The notes beneath the pieces were generated by a model, which was not told the origin of the DNA, did no database searches, and saw only the letters and a list, made by a program, of their open reading frames with translations. The translations under genes and the position numbers were made by a program. Below, in pieces: positions 1-6,591 of a DNA stretch of 9,775 bases. The stretch is from assembly GCA_027449525.1 (NCBI GenBank), contig DAIDLK010000025.1:1-9775 (forward strand), written 5' to 3'. Origin of the DNA: Legionellaceae bacterium (GTDB lineage Bacteria > Pseudomonadota > Gammaproteobacteria > Legionellales > Legionellaceae). How positions within the stretch are numbered: position 1 is the first letter of the stretch; every line of letters begins with the position of its first letter.

Positions 1-192
1 GGTGGTGCCGTTTTTCAACCCCTTGTTGGTGTTTTTTTACAACATTGCTCATCGGCCGTGCAAATCAATCATGTCTGGAGTTACTCGGTTCACTGTTACC
101 AATACGCGTTGCTGGTGCTGCCATTATCCTTCTGCCTTGCGTTCATTATGGTGCTGCTGATGAGCGAATCGCATCCTGAGGTTCGGTCTTGA
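1..192 (+). CDS. MFS transporter, C-terminal fragment (5' end outside window)
   Basis: An open frame runs in from the left edge and ends at TGA 190-192, giving 63 residues. It begins GGAVFQPLVG, a glycine-rich stretch typical of helix 11 in major facilitator superfamily permeases. After a polar loop it continues with a long hydrophobic stretch (LPLSFCLAFIMVLLM) that fits the last helix, then a short charged cytoplasmic tail. This would be the C-terminal end of an inner-membrane, proton-coupled solute transporter; the substrate cannot be told. The stop overlaps the ruvC start by 4 bases, which suggests co-transcription and translational coupling. The family assignment rests on helix character and the GG-FQP motif only. 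Confidence 0.7.
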   Translation, partial: GGAVFQPLVGVFLQHCSSAVQINHVWSYSVHCYQYALLVLPLSFCLAFIMVLLMSESHPEVRS

Positions 193-686
193 GTATCATT
201 CTAGGACTTGATCCTGGCTCACGAATTACTGGTTATGGTGTGATTGATGCGCGCGGACAAACCGTTCATTACCTGGATAGCGGATGCATACGTACCGCCA
301 AGGGTGAATTAAGTGCACGATTATTAGAGATCTTTACTGGTGTTTGCCAATTAATGGAGACCTACTTACCGACTCAAGTGGCAATAGAGCAAGTTTTTAT
401 GCACAAAAATGCTAACACCGCACTTAAATTAGGGCACGCACGCGGTGTTGCCATGGTGGCTTGCGCGTCACATCGCCTGCATGTGGCAGAGTATTCGCCG
501 CGTCAAATTAAACAAGCCGTGGTTGGCTACGGTGCAGCAGAAAAAGAACAAGTTAAAGAGATGGTCATGCGTTTATTAAAATTAACTCAAAAACCGCAAA
601 CGGATGCTTCTGATGCATTGGCTGTGGCCATCTGCCATCATCATTCGCAGTCAGGCTTGTTAGCACGTGCGCTGGCTATAACCTAG
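189..686 (+). CDS. ruvC: Crossover junction endodeoxyribonuclease RuvC
   Basis: RuvC is the dimeric, Mg-dependent nuclease that cuts Holliday junctions symmetrically after RuvAB branch migration. The 165 residues are close to the family length (E. coli 173). The RNase H-like fold is recognisable from GLDPGSR at residues 6-12. The four acidic catalytic residues are present: D8, E67 (AIEQVF), and D139 and D142 (DASDALAVA). Translation starts at TTG 189. This is supported by GAGG at 178-181 with 7-base spacing, by the conserved MSIILGLDPG N-terminus, and by the absence of an ATG nearby. The start overlaps the stop of the upstream transporter gene; ruvA follows after 9 bases, so the two ruv genes are probably in one transcript. 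No key residue is missing. Confidence 0.97.
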   Translation: MSIILGLDPGSRITGYGVIDARGQTVHYLDSGCIRTAKGELSARLLEIFTGVCQLMETYLPTQVAIEQVFMHKNANTALKLGHARGVAMVACASHRLHVAEYSPRQIKQAVVGYGAAEKEQVKEMVMRLLKLTQKPQTDASDALAVAICHHHSQSGLLARALAIT

Positions 687-695
687 GGAGGCATG

Positions 696-1304
696 ATGAT
701 TGGTTGGCTGAAAGGAACGTTGGTTGATACGCAACAACCGGGGCGTTTGGTCTTAGACGTTGGTGGGGTGGGGTACGATGTTGAAACATCATTGCCTACG
801 TTTTTTCAAGTGCAGGCATTAACTGGCTTGATCGAGCTACACATACATACCGTGGTTCGTGAAGATGCCTTTTTGTTGTATGGCTTTAAAGACCATGATG
901 AACGACGCTTATTTCGTGCGCTCATTAAAGTGAACGGTGTTGGTCCCAAATTAGCTATCACCATTTTGTCAAGCGTTACCCCAGAGGAGTTTGTTCATTT
1001 AATTCAACAGCAGAACCCAAGTTTACTCACTCGTATTCCGGGGGTCGGCAAAAAAACCGCTGAGCGCCTGGTGGTTGAAATGAAAGACTCATGGCAGCGC
1101 AATCCCAATACGCTTGTTCAATCAGGCGATTTACATTCGAGACTCATGCGACCGGCCGATGAAGCCATTCAAGCATTGGCTGCACTAGGTTATAAAGACC
1201 ATGAAGCCAGCAAAATTATAACGCAATTGGATGATGGGCAGAAAAATTGTGAACAATTGATTCGCCAAGCACTCCAGCGTCTTTCGGGTGCTGTTGCTTT
1301 GTAA
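696..1304 (+). CDS. ruvA: Holliday junction branch migration protein RuvA
   Basis: RuvA binds four-way junctions as a tetramer and loads the RuvB motor. The predicted 202 residues match the family length (E. coli 203). Domain I is the OB fold (about 1-62, with VVREDAFLLYGF near its end). Domain II carries two helix-hairpin-helix motifs, around NGVGPKLA and IPGVGKKTAERLVVEM. Domain III (about 154-198, ALAALGYKDHEAS) contacts RuvB. Two ATGs are adjacent at 693 and 696. The second is preferred because it leaves 4 bases after the GGGAGG at 686-691 and gives the family N-terminus MIG-LKG. A tryptophan stands where E. coli has Arg4. Unusually, ruvB does not follow; it lies about 5.4 kb downstream. 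Confidence 0.97.
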   Translation: MIGWLKGTLVDTQQPGRLVLDVGGVGYDVETSLPTFFQVQALTGLIELHIHTVVREDAFLLYGFKDHDERRLFRALIKVNGVGPKLAITILSSVTPEEFVHLIQQQNPSLLTRIPGVGKKTAERLVVEMKDSWQRNPNTLVQSGDLHSRLMRPADEAIQALAALGYKDHEASKIITQLDDGQKNCEQLIRQALQRLSGAVAL

Positions 1305-1318
1305 CAAGCTAAGTCACC

Positions 1319-1347
1319 TTGATTTGAAGCAAAAAATTGAATATAGT
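1319..1347 (+). promoter_or_regulatory. Candidate sigma70 promoter for the ARM-repeat gene
   Basis: TTGATT at 1319-1324 and TATAGT at 1342-1347 are separated by 17 bases. The expected transcription start near 1354 would leave a leader of about 26 bases before the ATG at 1380. The position in the 75-base gap after ruvA fits separate expression of the inserted gene. This is a reading by eye of consensus hexamers only. Confidence 0.45.
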
Positions 1348-1379
1348 GCGCTCAATTAAATCTTAGTATGAATTGATGA

Positions 1380-2912
1380 ATGCAAACCTACTTTAATTAC
1401 ATTACTCGAGAAATTGAAGACATTTGCAGCGTCCAAGCTTTCTATTTAGTAGCATGCGGCGGGGATCGTTATAAACTAATCGCCTCACCCGAGCCGCTAA
1501 ACACCATGAACTCTGATCGCCTTACCAGGTGCAACAGTTATTGGCTATTAACTTGGGCACAAATTGAACCGCATCTGGCTGAACTGTTTCCACATAATCA
1601 GTTGCGCGATGAACCGCTTGGTAGCGATGAAATAGTTAGCTTGTTTGGTTTAACCCACGCTCAGCTTGAGCTTGATAGGCAGTTTTTTTCGCCTCTGATA
1701 TTAGCTGGCCACAACGTCAATGCTATGATTCACCTATTATCCAATTCAACCAATCCTGCGGCCATACGACCTATCGTGTCAGAATTACGTGAATTAGCTA
1801 ATCCGGATGCTAACCCCCTAAACCAATCACTACTTGCGGAAGCTGGCGTCATTCCACCGCTGGTTCGATGCTTAGGTTTTCTTGATAGCGAAATCCAAGA
1901 ACTCGCGGCAGGGACACTATTTAATCTAATCTATCAATGCCCTGATAATCAAACAATACTCTATGAAGAACAGGGTATTCCAGCTTTAGTAAGGTTACTG
2001 CCTTGGGAGGCCCCAGCAGTACTAAGAATTGCCGCTGAAACGTTACACCAGTTAGTGGACGGAGAGGATACACTTCATCAAAACGCCGTTCGTGAAGCCG
2101 GTGGATTGACGTTGATACTCAATCTAGTAAAGAAATTTAGAATGTTAAATGAAGACGCCAATTATTGGTTGCTTAAATTACTTAAAGAATTACTCGTCAA
2201 CAATGAATTGAACCAGAATACAGTGTTAGCTGCCGATGGTATTCAGTGGCTATTGCCACTCTTATTAGAAGATTCCGAGGATGATCTGTTGAGAAAAATA
2301 ACGCTTGATGCCTTAGACTATTTAGCTTTGAAAAATAACCAAAGTCAGGCTGTCTTTTGTCAAGCAGGCGGCATTGGGTTATTACTTCACCTTCTTAGTC
2401 AAGATACTCTCATCCAAACGAAACAAGCTGCAACCAATCTACTAGTTATTTTACTGGATAACCGAACCCACCAAGATCTCCTGCGTCTAGCAGGTGGAAT
2501 TTTAACGCTAGTTGCTCTCATCAACTCCTCTGATGCACACACCAAATGGCTCGCATTGACCCTCATAGTTTATTCTGTGCAACGGAATGAGGTGAGCCAA
2601 AATGCAATCCGTCAAGCGGGTGGAATTGAGTTGTTATTAGTTGCTTCATTGGATTCTAATCTTAGAGGAAGGGAGCTGGCTAAAAACGCTCTTTTGGCCG
2701 TGATGTCGAACAATCCTAGTAACCAGTCTGCGGTGCACGAATTAGCTCATTCAAATGAACAACCGGTGCAACAAGCTGCAACTCAACTATTGAACCTACT
2801 GCACCAGCGCGCTATTAATCAGGTGGTGCAGCATGGTTTATTTCACGTGCAAGCAACACAAACCGACGCATCAGACCTCGATGCACCGGCGGAAACAAAC
2901 TACCGTAATTGA
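1380..2912 (+). CDS. Armadillo (ARM)-repeat protein, eukaryotic-like, function unknown
   Basis: This 510-residue protein consists largely of tandem helical repeats of 42-45 residues. About eight full units run from residue 111 to 455, with a partial ninth to about 477. Each unit has a 'Leu-rich helix, AA-x-x-LL helix, then NQ-x-x-h-x-x-AGG-I' pattern; examples are HQNAVREAGG and SQNAIRQAGG. A glutamine recurs at 149, 191, 234, 279, 323, 365, 407 and 449. This is the armadillo superhelix, a protein-binding scaffold known from importin-alpha and beta-catenin and found sporadically in host-associated bacteria. Residues 1-110 match nothing I recognise, and the tail 478-510 is polar and probably disordered. 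There is no signal peptide or membrane segment, so it is cytoplasmic or secreted by a signal-less route. The start has only a weak ribosome site; the next Met is residue 43. The gene converges on the kinase gene. The fold call is firm; the role is unknown, and a secreted effector is a possibility only. Confidence 0.85.
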   Translation: MQTYFNYITREIEDICSVQAFYLVACGGDRYKLIASPEPLNTMNSDRLTRCNSYWLLTWAQIEPHLAELFPHNQLRDEPLGSDEIVSLFGLTHAQLELDRQFFSPLILAGHNVNAMIHLLSNSTNPAAIRPIVSELRELANPDANPLNQSLLAEAGVIPPLVRCLGFLDSEIQELAAGTLFNLIYQCPDNQTILYEEQGIPALVRLLPWEAPAVLRIAAETLHQLVDGEDTLHQNAVREAGGLTLILNLVKKFRMLNEDANYWLLKLLKELLVNNELNQNTVLAADGIQWLLPLLLEDSEDDLLRKITLDALDYLALKNNQSQAVFCQAGGIGLLLHLLSQDTLIQTKQAATNLLVILLDNRTHQDLLRLAGGILTLVALINSSDAHTKWLALTLIVYSVQRNEVSQNAIRQAGGIELLLVASLDSNLRGRELAKNALLAVMSNNPSNQSAVHELAHSNEQPVQQAATQLLNLLHQRAINQVVQHGLFHVQATQTDASDLDAPAETNYRN

Positions 2913-2935
2913 CCGCATCACCCTAGTACGTCATC

Positions 2936-4021
2936 CTAAAATTCAATTTTGACCAGTAGCCCATTGCCATGTTTAGGTGTGGCAAGGCAAATGCTGGCAT
3001 GATGCATGGTACATATTTGTTGCACAATGGCCAATCCTAACCCGCTTCCGGTGGCTTTATTGCCCAGTACACGATAAAAACGTTCAAACACTCTGGCGCG
3101 CAATTCTTCTGGAATGCCAGGTCCGTTATCTTCTACTTCAAGCGCAACGTGCTGTTGTTGGTTTAAAATACGCACGGTGACTAATTGGTGTTCAGGGCTA
3201 TAGCGAATGGCATTATCGATTAAATTGCGCAATAAAATGGCAATTGCGGTGCTGTTAGCTCGGATCATTGCGTTTGGGTGCAGCTCTTCAAGCACCAACT
3301 CTATTTTTTTTTCTAGAGCAGCAGGGGTTAGCATGGCCAATACATCGCGCGTGATGCGATTTAGATTAACCCAGTCTTGGCCATTGGGGTCTGGCTCATT
3401 CGGAACGAGCTGACTCATGGTTAATAATTGTTGCACGATACGTGTGCTGCGATTAACGCAAGTAATTAGTTTAGCCAGTGCCACGTTTTTTTCTTGGCTC
3501 GATGGAGCGTGAAGGGCCACCTGAGCTTGCGTTTTGATAGCTGCTAGTGGCGTACGCAACTCGTGTGCCGCATCGGCGGCAAAACGTTTTTCACGTTCAA
3601 AGCTTGCTTTTAAACGAAAAAATAAATGGTTCAATTCGTTGACCAGTGGGGTAATTTCCTCAGGTACCGCATCGGTTTGTACTGGCTCAAGATGGCTTGC
3701 TTCCCGATTCGCTACCTCTTGCGCCACCGCATCTAAACTGCGCAGTCCTCGACCAATAATAAACCAAATTAAAAAACCAGATAAAGGAAACACCAGCAGC
3801 ATGACAAAGATTTCATCGTGCACAATTCGCCAGCCTAGCTCAACCGTGGACTGCGCATGCTCACCGAGTGGTGCCGGGTTTTTTACATGTTCCTGGAGGT
3901 TTTTTTGTTCTAATGTGAAATTTCCAAGGGCGGTGATCAGAGTGGTAATGGCAATGGCCGACAATAAATTGATGAGTAAAAACGCGCGGATGGAGCGATG
4001 AAGAGTAAATTTAGTACTCAT
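2936..4021 (-). CDS. Sensor histidine kinase, QseC/PmrB type
   Basis: This is the membrane sensor that autophosphorylates and passes phosphate to the response regulator encoded just upstream. Two membrane helices (about 12-32 and 70-91) flank a periplasmic loop of only about 37 residues, far shorter than the large sensor domain of E. coli QseC. A HAMP-like linker follows. The dimerisation domain has HELRTPL with phospho-acceptor H153. The ATPase domain has the N box (NLIDNAIRYSP, N270), G1 (DNGPGIP, 298-304), the F box (ERFYR) and G2 (GSGLGL, 325-330), so it should be active. The 361 residues are shorter than QseC because of the small loop. The start overlaps the regulator's stop by 11 bases, indicating translational coupling. 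It resembles E. coli QseC most closely around the phospho-acceptor and ATP-binding boxes. In the Legionellales the equivalent system is usually named PmrB, but I cannot separate the two names from sequence alone. Confidence 0.93.
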   Translation of the reverse strand: MSTKFTLHRSIRAFLLINLLSAIAITTLITALGNFTLEQKNLQEHVKNPAPLGEHAQSTVELGWRIVHDEIFVMLLVFPLSGFLIWFIIGRGLRSLDAVAQEVANREASHLEPVQTDAVPEEITPLVNELNHLFFRLKASFEREKRFAADAAHELRTPLAAIKTQAQVALHAPSSQEKNVALAKLITCVNRSTRIVQQLLTMSQLVPNEPDPNGQDWVNLNRITRDVLAMLTPAALEKKIELVLEELHPNAMIRANSTAIAILLRNLIDNAIRYSPEHQLVTVRILNQQQHVALEVEDNGPGIPEELRARVFERFYRVLGNKATGSGLGLAIVQQICTMHHASICLATPKHGNGLLVKIEF

Positions 4022-4676
4022 CTTTTTCTACCATGTAGCCAATGCCACGAATTGTGCGGATATAATGCGCGTCTAGTTTTTTACGTAAATTATGAATATG
4101 CACCTCAAGGACATTGCTATCAACGTCTTCATCCCAACCATAAATGCTTTGCATGAGCTGATCTCGTGTGATAACTTTACCGGCGTTTTCAAGTAATTTT
4201 TGTAGCAAGGCAAACTCACGCCGCGGTACGTTCACCGGCTCACCATCGAGCAAGACCGTGTGTGCACCGTGGTCAAGGCTAATATTACGATAATGTACTA
4301 TCGTATCAGCTCGGCCCTGCGAGCGACGAATGAGCGCTTTAATACGCGCATTTAATTCGGTGAGATCAAACGGCTTCACCATATAATCATCGGCGCCGGC
4401 ATCAAGACCCGCCACTCGGTCTTCAATTGACTCGCGAGCGGTCAGAATAATAACCGGTGTTTCAATGCCAGAGCTGCGTAAATGCTGCAATAGCTTCATG
4501 CCTGATAGTTTTGGTAAGCCGAGATCCAGGATGATGAGTTCAAATGACTCCTGCGGAAAGGCGTTACTCGCTGTTGCGCCGTCTTTTAGCCAATCCACCA
4601 CATAACCAAATTGCATAAGGCCAGTTTTAATGGCATCGCCGAGTAATTCATCATCTTCTACAAGCAAGAGGCGCAT
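4011..4676 (-). CDS. Response regulator, OmpR/PhoB family, QseB/PmrA type
   Basis: This is a DNA-binding regulator controlled by phosphorylation from the adjacent kinase. The receiver domain (1-115) has the acidic pair D8-D9, phospho-acceptor D51 (IILDLGLP), T79 and K101 (MVKPF). The winged-helix effector domain (about 122-221) has the OmpR-type features: RREFALLQ, the recognition helix region VLEVHIHNLRKKL, and the terminal hairpin IRTIRGIGYMV. The 221 residues are full length for the family. Its start has AGGA 7 bases upstream. It lies 21 bases after yciB and overlaps the kinase by 11 bases, so the three are probably one operon. Overall it reads like E. coli QseB and like PmrA of Legionella and Coxiella, where PmrA controls Dot/Icm genes. 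OmpR-family dimers usually bind direct repeats about 11 bases apart, relevant to the motifs noted elsewhere in this window. Confidence 0.95.
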   Translation of the reverse strand: MRLLLVEDDELLGDAIKTGLMQFGYVVDWLKDGATASNAFPQESFELIILDLGLPKLSGMKLLQHLRSSGIETPVIILTARESIEDRVAGLDAGADDYMVKPFDLTELNARIKALIRRSQGRADTIVHYRNISLDHGAHTVLLDGEPVNVPRREFALLQKLLENAGKVITRDQLMQSIYGWDEDVDSNVLEVHIHNLRKKLDAHYIRTIRGIGYMVEKDEY

Positions 4677-4697
4677 GGTGTTATCCTATAGAAAACA

Positions 4698-5252
4698 TTA
4701 TTCCCTAACGCGTTGTTTTAAATCATTCACTGATAAATGTTTGCTTAGATACAACGCCTGTAAAAAAACAAACATCAGCGTAAATCCAATTCCGCCAAAC
4801 AACTTAAACGCAACCCAAACATCGGTAGTAAACGAATAAGCAACGTACAGGTTAACGAAACCCATGACGATAAAAAAAATGCACCAAGCCGCGTTTAAGC
4901 GATACCAAATAGTGCGGGGCAAGTCGACATTGGCTTCCATCATTTTTTGTATGAGCGGTTTTGAGCCTAAAAAAGAAGAGCCCAAAAACAATAGCGAGGA
5001 AAACCAATAAATACCTGTGGGTTTCCATTTGATGAACCAAGGGTTTCTAAAAAATAGCGTGGCACTACCCAGCACCACAATTAACCCTAAACTCACCAAG
5101 TGCATTTTCTCGTAACGTTGATGTTTCAGGCGATAAAACAATACCTGCAAAATAGCGGCTACCATCGCAAACGCGGTGGCACCGTATAAACCAAACAGTT
5201 TATAACCACAAAAAAACACCATAATTGGAAATAAGTCGAAGAGTAATTTCAT
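4698..5252 (-). CDS. yciB: Septation protein A / inner membrane-spanning protein YciB
   Basis: YciB (also called IspZ or septation protein A) is a small polytopic inner-membrane protein linked to cell-envelope synthesis and division; its biochemical role is unsettled. The 184 residues compare with 179 in E. coli. Family landmarks are visible: an MK-x-x-x-D-x-x-P N-terminus, LYGATA, YEKM, TLFF-N, FIKWKPT-IY, KPLIQKMM, LP...W-LN-AW-IFF, the N-Y-A segment and WV-FK-FG. About five to six hydrophobic helices lie between residues 3 and 168. The ATG at 5252 follows a purine-rich GAAGTAAAG stretch. It is the first gene of the - strand operon with the two-component pair, downstream of a strong extended -10 promoter. 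This coupling of an envelope protein with a sensor system is the notable part; the identity is firm. Confidence 0.95.
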   Translation of the reverse strand: MKLLFDLFPIMVFFCGYKLFGLYGATAFAMVAAILQVLFYRLKHQRYEKMHLVSLGLIVVLGSATLFFRNPWFIKWKPTGIYWFSSLLFLGSSFLGSKPLIQKMMEANVDLPRTIWYRLNAAWCIFFIVMGFVNLYVAYSFTTDVWVAFKLFGGIGFTLMFVFLQALYLSKHLSVNDLKQRVRE

Positions 5253-5283
5253 CAGCTTTACTTCAATCCGTTAAATTAAACAC

Positions 5284-5292
5284 ATTATAGCA
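5284..5292 (-). promoter_or_regulatory. Extended -10 promoter for yciB-response regulator-kinase operon
   Basis: On the - strand the sequence reads TGCTATAAT: a perfect -10 hexamer (5284-5289) with the TGN extension directly upstream. No good -35 box stands 16-18 bases further up, as is common for extended -10 promoters. The start of transcription would be near 5277, leaving a leader of about 25 bases before the yciB ATG. It lies in the 74-base gap after the unknown gene that ends at 5327, so the operon need not depend on read-through from that gene. Confidence 0.6.
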
Positions 5293-5326
5293 TGCGTAAG
5301 AGTGTACTGGCATCAGCTGGTGTGTG

Positions 5327-6484
5327 TCATCGTCCCATGCTTGCTAGCAGTGACAATACATTGGTGACATCAAGCTGTTGTTGGTAAGCTAGTGAATCAC
5401 CTAGTCGCTTTAATTGATTGAAATCAAAATATTCACAACGGACTAATGGTTTTTTATTGACTGGATTTTGACCGACACGGACAATCGCTGCCTTGGTTAA
5501 CCTTAGCGATAAAGCAGCCCGTTCAGCTTGTTTCGGTGTTTCACACTCAACCCAAGCTATGTTTTGCTTTGTATTATATTTCCACCCACTGCATTGACTT
5601 AATTGAGACAAAATAGGGATTAACTGACGAGCGTTGACCCCAGCAGTCATGAACAAAGGTGATTTTGGTGCTTTGCAGTTAGGAAGGTTAAAACGACGTT
5701 GATCTTCCTTCACCCACTCGATGAGCATACGATCGTACCTTTGACTGTGTTCCCCAGCATAAATATCGATATCACCATCCAAGTAATGACCATCTACCGG
5801 AATTAATTCTTTTAAGTGATCATGCTCCAAAACTGCATTGTTGAATAGGATAGTACTGTTTTGTTTTTCCTCTATGAATTCTCGTGCGAAATAGCTTTTG
5901 CCAGCCCAAATATCACAAATGATTGCATTGGGCCCCCATTTATCTATTTCGCGTCTAATTTGAATTGGTTTAAGTTTATCCACTGGGATATTGATTGAGG
6001 ACGATACGTTGTTGCCAATTAAAAGCATTTGATGCCTTCTAAGATAAATGCTTTGAAAAGCAATGCCGGGATACTTGTTTTTTAAATATCCCGTAACGTA
6101 ATTAACGCTCATCCCACAATTATAAAAAACAAGAGTTTGAGTTATATCAGCGATCGTAGCAATGTTTCTTCTATTCTCATCGGTCGTCTCTTGATTGTAG
6201 GCTTCACATGTCATAAAGCACTTATTCAGTTCGGAATAGGATAGCTGTTGTGATTCAATAACATCGACTCGATTAAAGGCTCCATAGGGAAAACGCGCTC
6301 GAATGATCTGATCGGCTTCTTGAATGAGCGGGTAGAGGGAATGTTCTATGAGTTCTGAGCCACATTGAATCGAGCATCTCGTGTCATTAAGTGCTCCACT
6401 TTTCTCGGCATACTTTGGCTCGTCAGCTGCAATTGCCTTAAGGCTGTCATCATTAGTGCCTATTTCTTTACCAATGCTTTTCAT
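5327..6484 (-). CDS. Unknown protein with apparent Cys-His-Asp hydrolase core
   Basis: I do not recognise a named family for this 385-residue protein. Residues 118-200 have the layout of a papain/transglutaminase-like cysteine hydrolase. A helix begins with NCGMS (C123), followed by strand-like RRHQMLLIG (H151), and then WGPNAIICDIWAGKSY (D191). The Cys-helix, His-strand, 'W-x-x-x-A-x-I-C-D-x-W' pattern occurs in effector-like proteins of Legionella and other bacteria, as far as I recall. Residues 275-355 show an alternating strand/helix order suggesting a separate alpha/beta domain. No signal peptide or membrane helix is visible. The ATG at 6484 has AGGAA 9 bases upstream; the next Met is at residue 91, so this start is favoured. 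It stands alone between ruvB (divergent) and the yciB operon, with its own candidate promoter. Protease, deamidase or transglutaminase are all possible; a catalytically dead relative is not excluded. Confidence 0.75.
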   Translation of the reverse strand: MKSIGKEIGTNDDSLKAIAADEPKYAEKSGALNDTRCSIQCGSELIEHSLYPLIQEADQIIRARFPYGAFNRVDVIESQQLSYSELNKCFMTCEAYNQETTDENRRNIATIADITQTLVFYNCGMSVNYVTGYLKNKYPGIAFQSIYLRRHQMLLIGNNVSSSINIPVDKLKPIQIRREIDKWGPNAIICDIWAGKSYFAREFIEEKQNSTILFNNAVLEHDHLKELIPVDGHYLDGDIDIYAGEHSQRYDRMLIEWVKEDQRRFNLPNCKAPKSPLFMTAGVNARQLIPILSQLSQCSGWKYNTKQNIAWVECETPKQAERAALSLRLTKAAIVRVGQNPVNKKPLVRCEYFDFNQLKRLGDSLAYQQQLDVTNVLSLLASMGR

Positions 6485-6501
6485 TCGGTAACATTCCTAC
6501 A

Positions 6502-6521
6502 AATATTAGCTCAATATAGAG
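6502..6521 (-). promoter_or_regulatory. Possible PmrA-like tandem site upstream of the 385-residue protein gene
   Basis: On the - strand CTCTATATT, a 2-base gap (GA), then GCTAATATT form two 9-base direct repeats with 11-base periodicity. Compared with the Legionella PmrA consensus as I remember it (cTTAATatT-N2-cTTAATatT), each half matches 7 of 9 positions. The site ends 17 bases before the ATG, so it overlaps the predicted transcription start, which suits a repressor or a different promoter better than classic activation. The region is very AT-rich, so chance similarity is a real alternative. Confidence 0.25.
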
Positions 6522-6522
6522 C

Positions 6523-6551
6523 ATATTATTATTTTTTGGCTACATTTGCAA
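6523..6551 (-). promoter_or_regulatory. Candidate promoter for the 385-residue protein gene
   Basis: On the - strand TTGCAA (6546-6551) and TAATAT (6523-6528) are separated by 17 bases in a segment where only 13 of 60 bases (6501-6560) are G or C. Transcription would start near 6516, leaving a leader of about 31 bases. An alternative TATAAT lies further upstream on the same strand (6555-6560) but lacks a recognisable -35 box. Confidence 0.4.
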
Positions 6552-6591
6552 CTATATTATACAATACACCTTGCTTGCAGCCGGTGTTTAA

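Noticed and set aside
2835..2909. Type IV secretion signal at the C-terminus of the ARM-repeat protein
   Set aside because: The tail is polar with a few acidic residues but lacks a clear glutamate-rich block; by eye this cannot support a secretion call.
2913..2935. Expected bidirectional terminator between the convergent ARM and kinase genes
   Set aside because: The 23-base gap and its borders show no stable hairpin with a T-run; none can be claimed.
2977..4001. Three + strand open frames of 67, 68 and 155 codons
   Set aside because: They lie antisense to the histidine kinase gene, whose conserved boxes prove the coding strand; their translations show no domain.
4630..4839. + strand open frame across the response regulator start and yciB end
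   Set aside because: It overlaps two well-identified genes on the opposite strand and has a low-complexity serine-rich translation.
5327..5380. Type IV secretion signal at the C-terminus of the 385-residue protein
   Set aside because: The last 18 residues are mostly Leu, Ser and Val with no glutamate cluster, so no signal can be claimed.
6509..6522. Short inverted repeat GCTC-6-GAGC as an operator
   Set aside because: Four-base arms in AT-rich DNA are expected by chance and do not extend outward.
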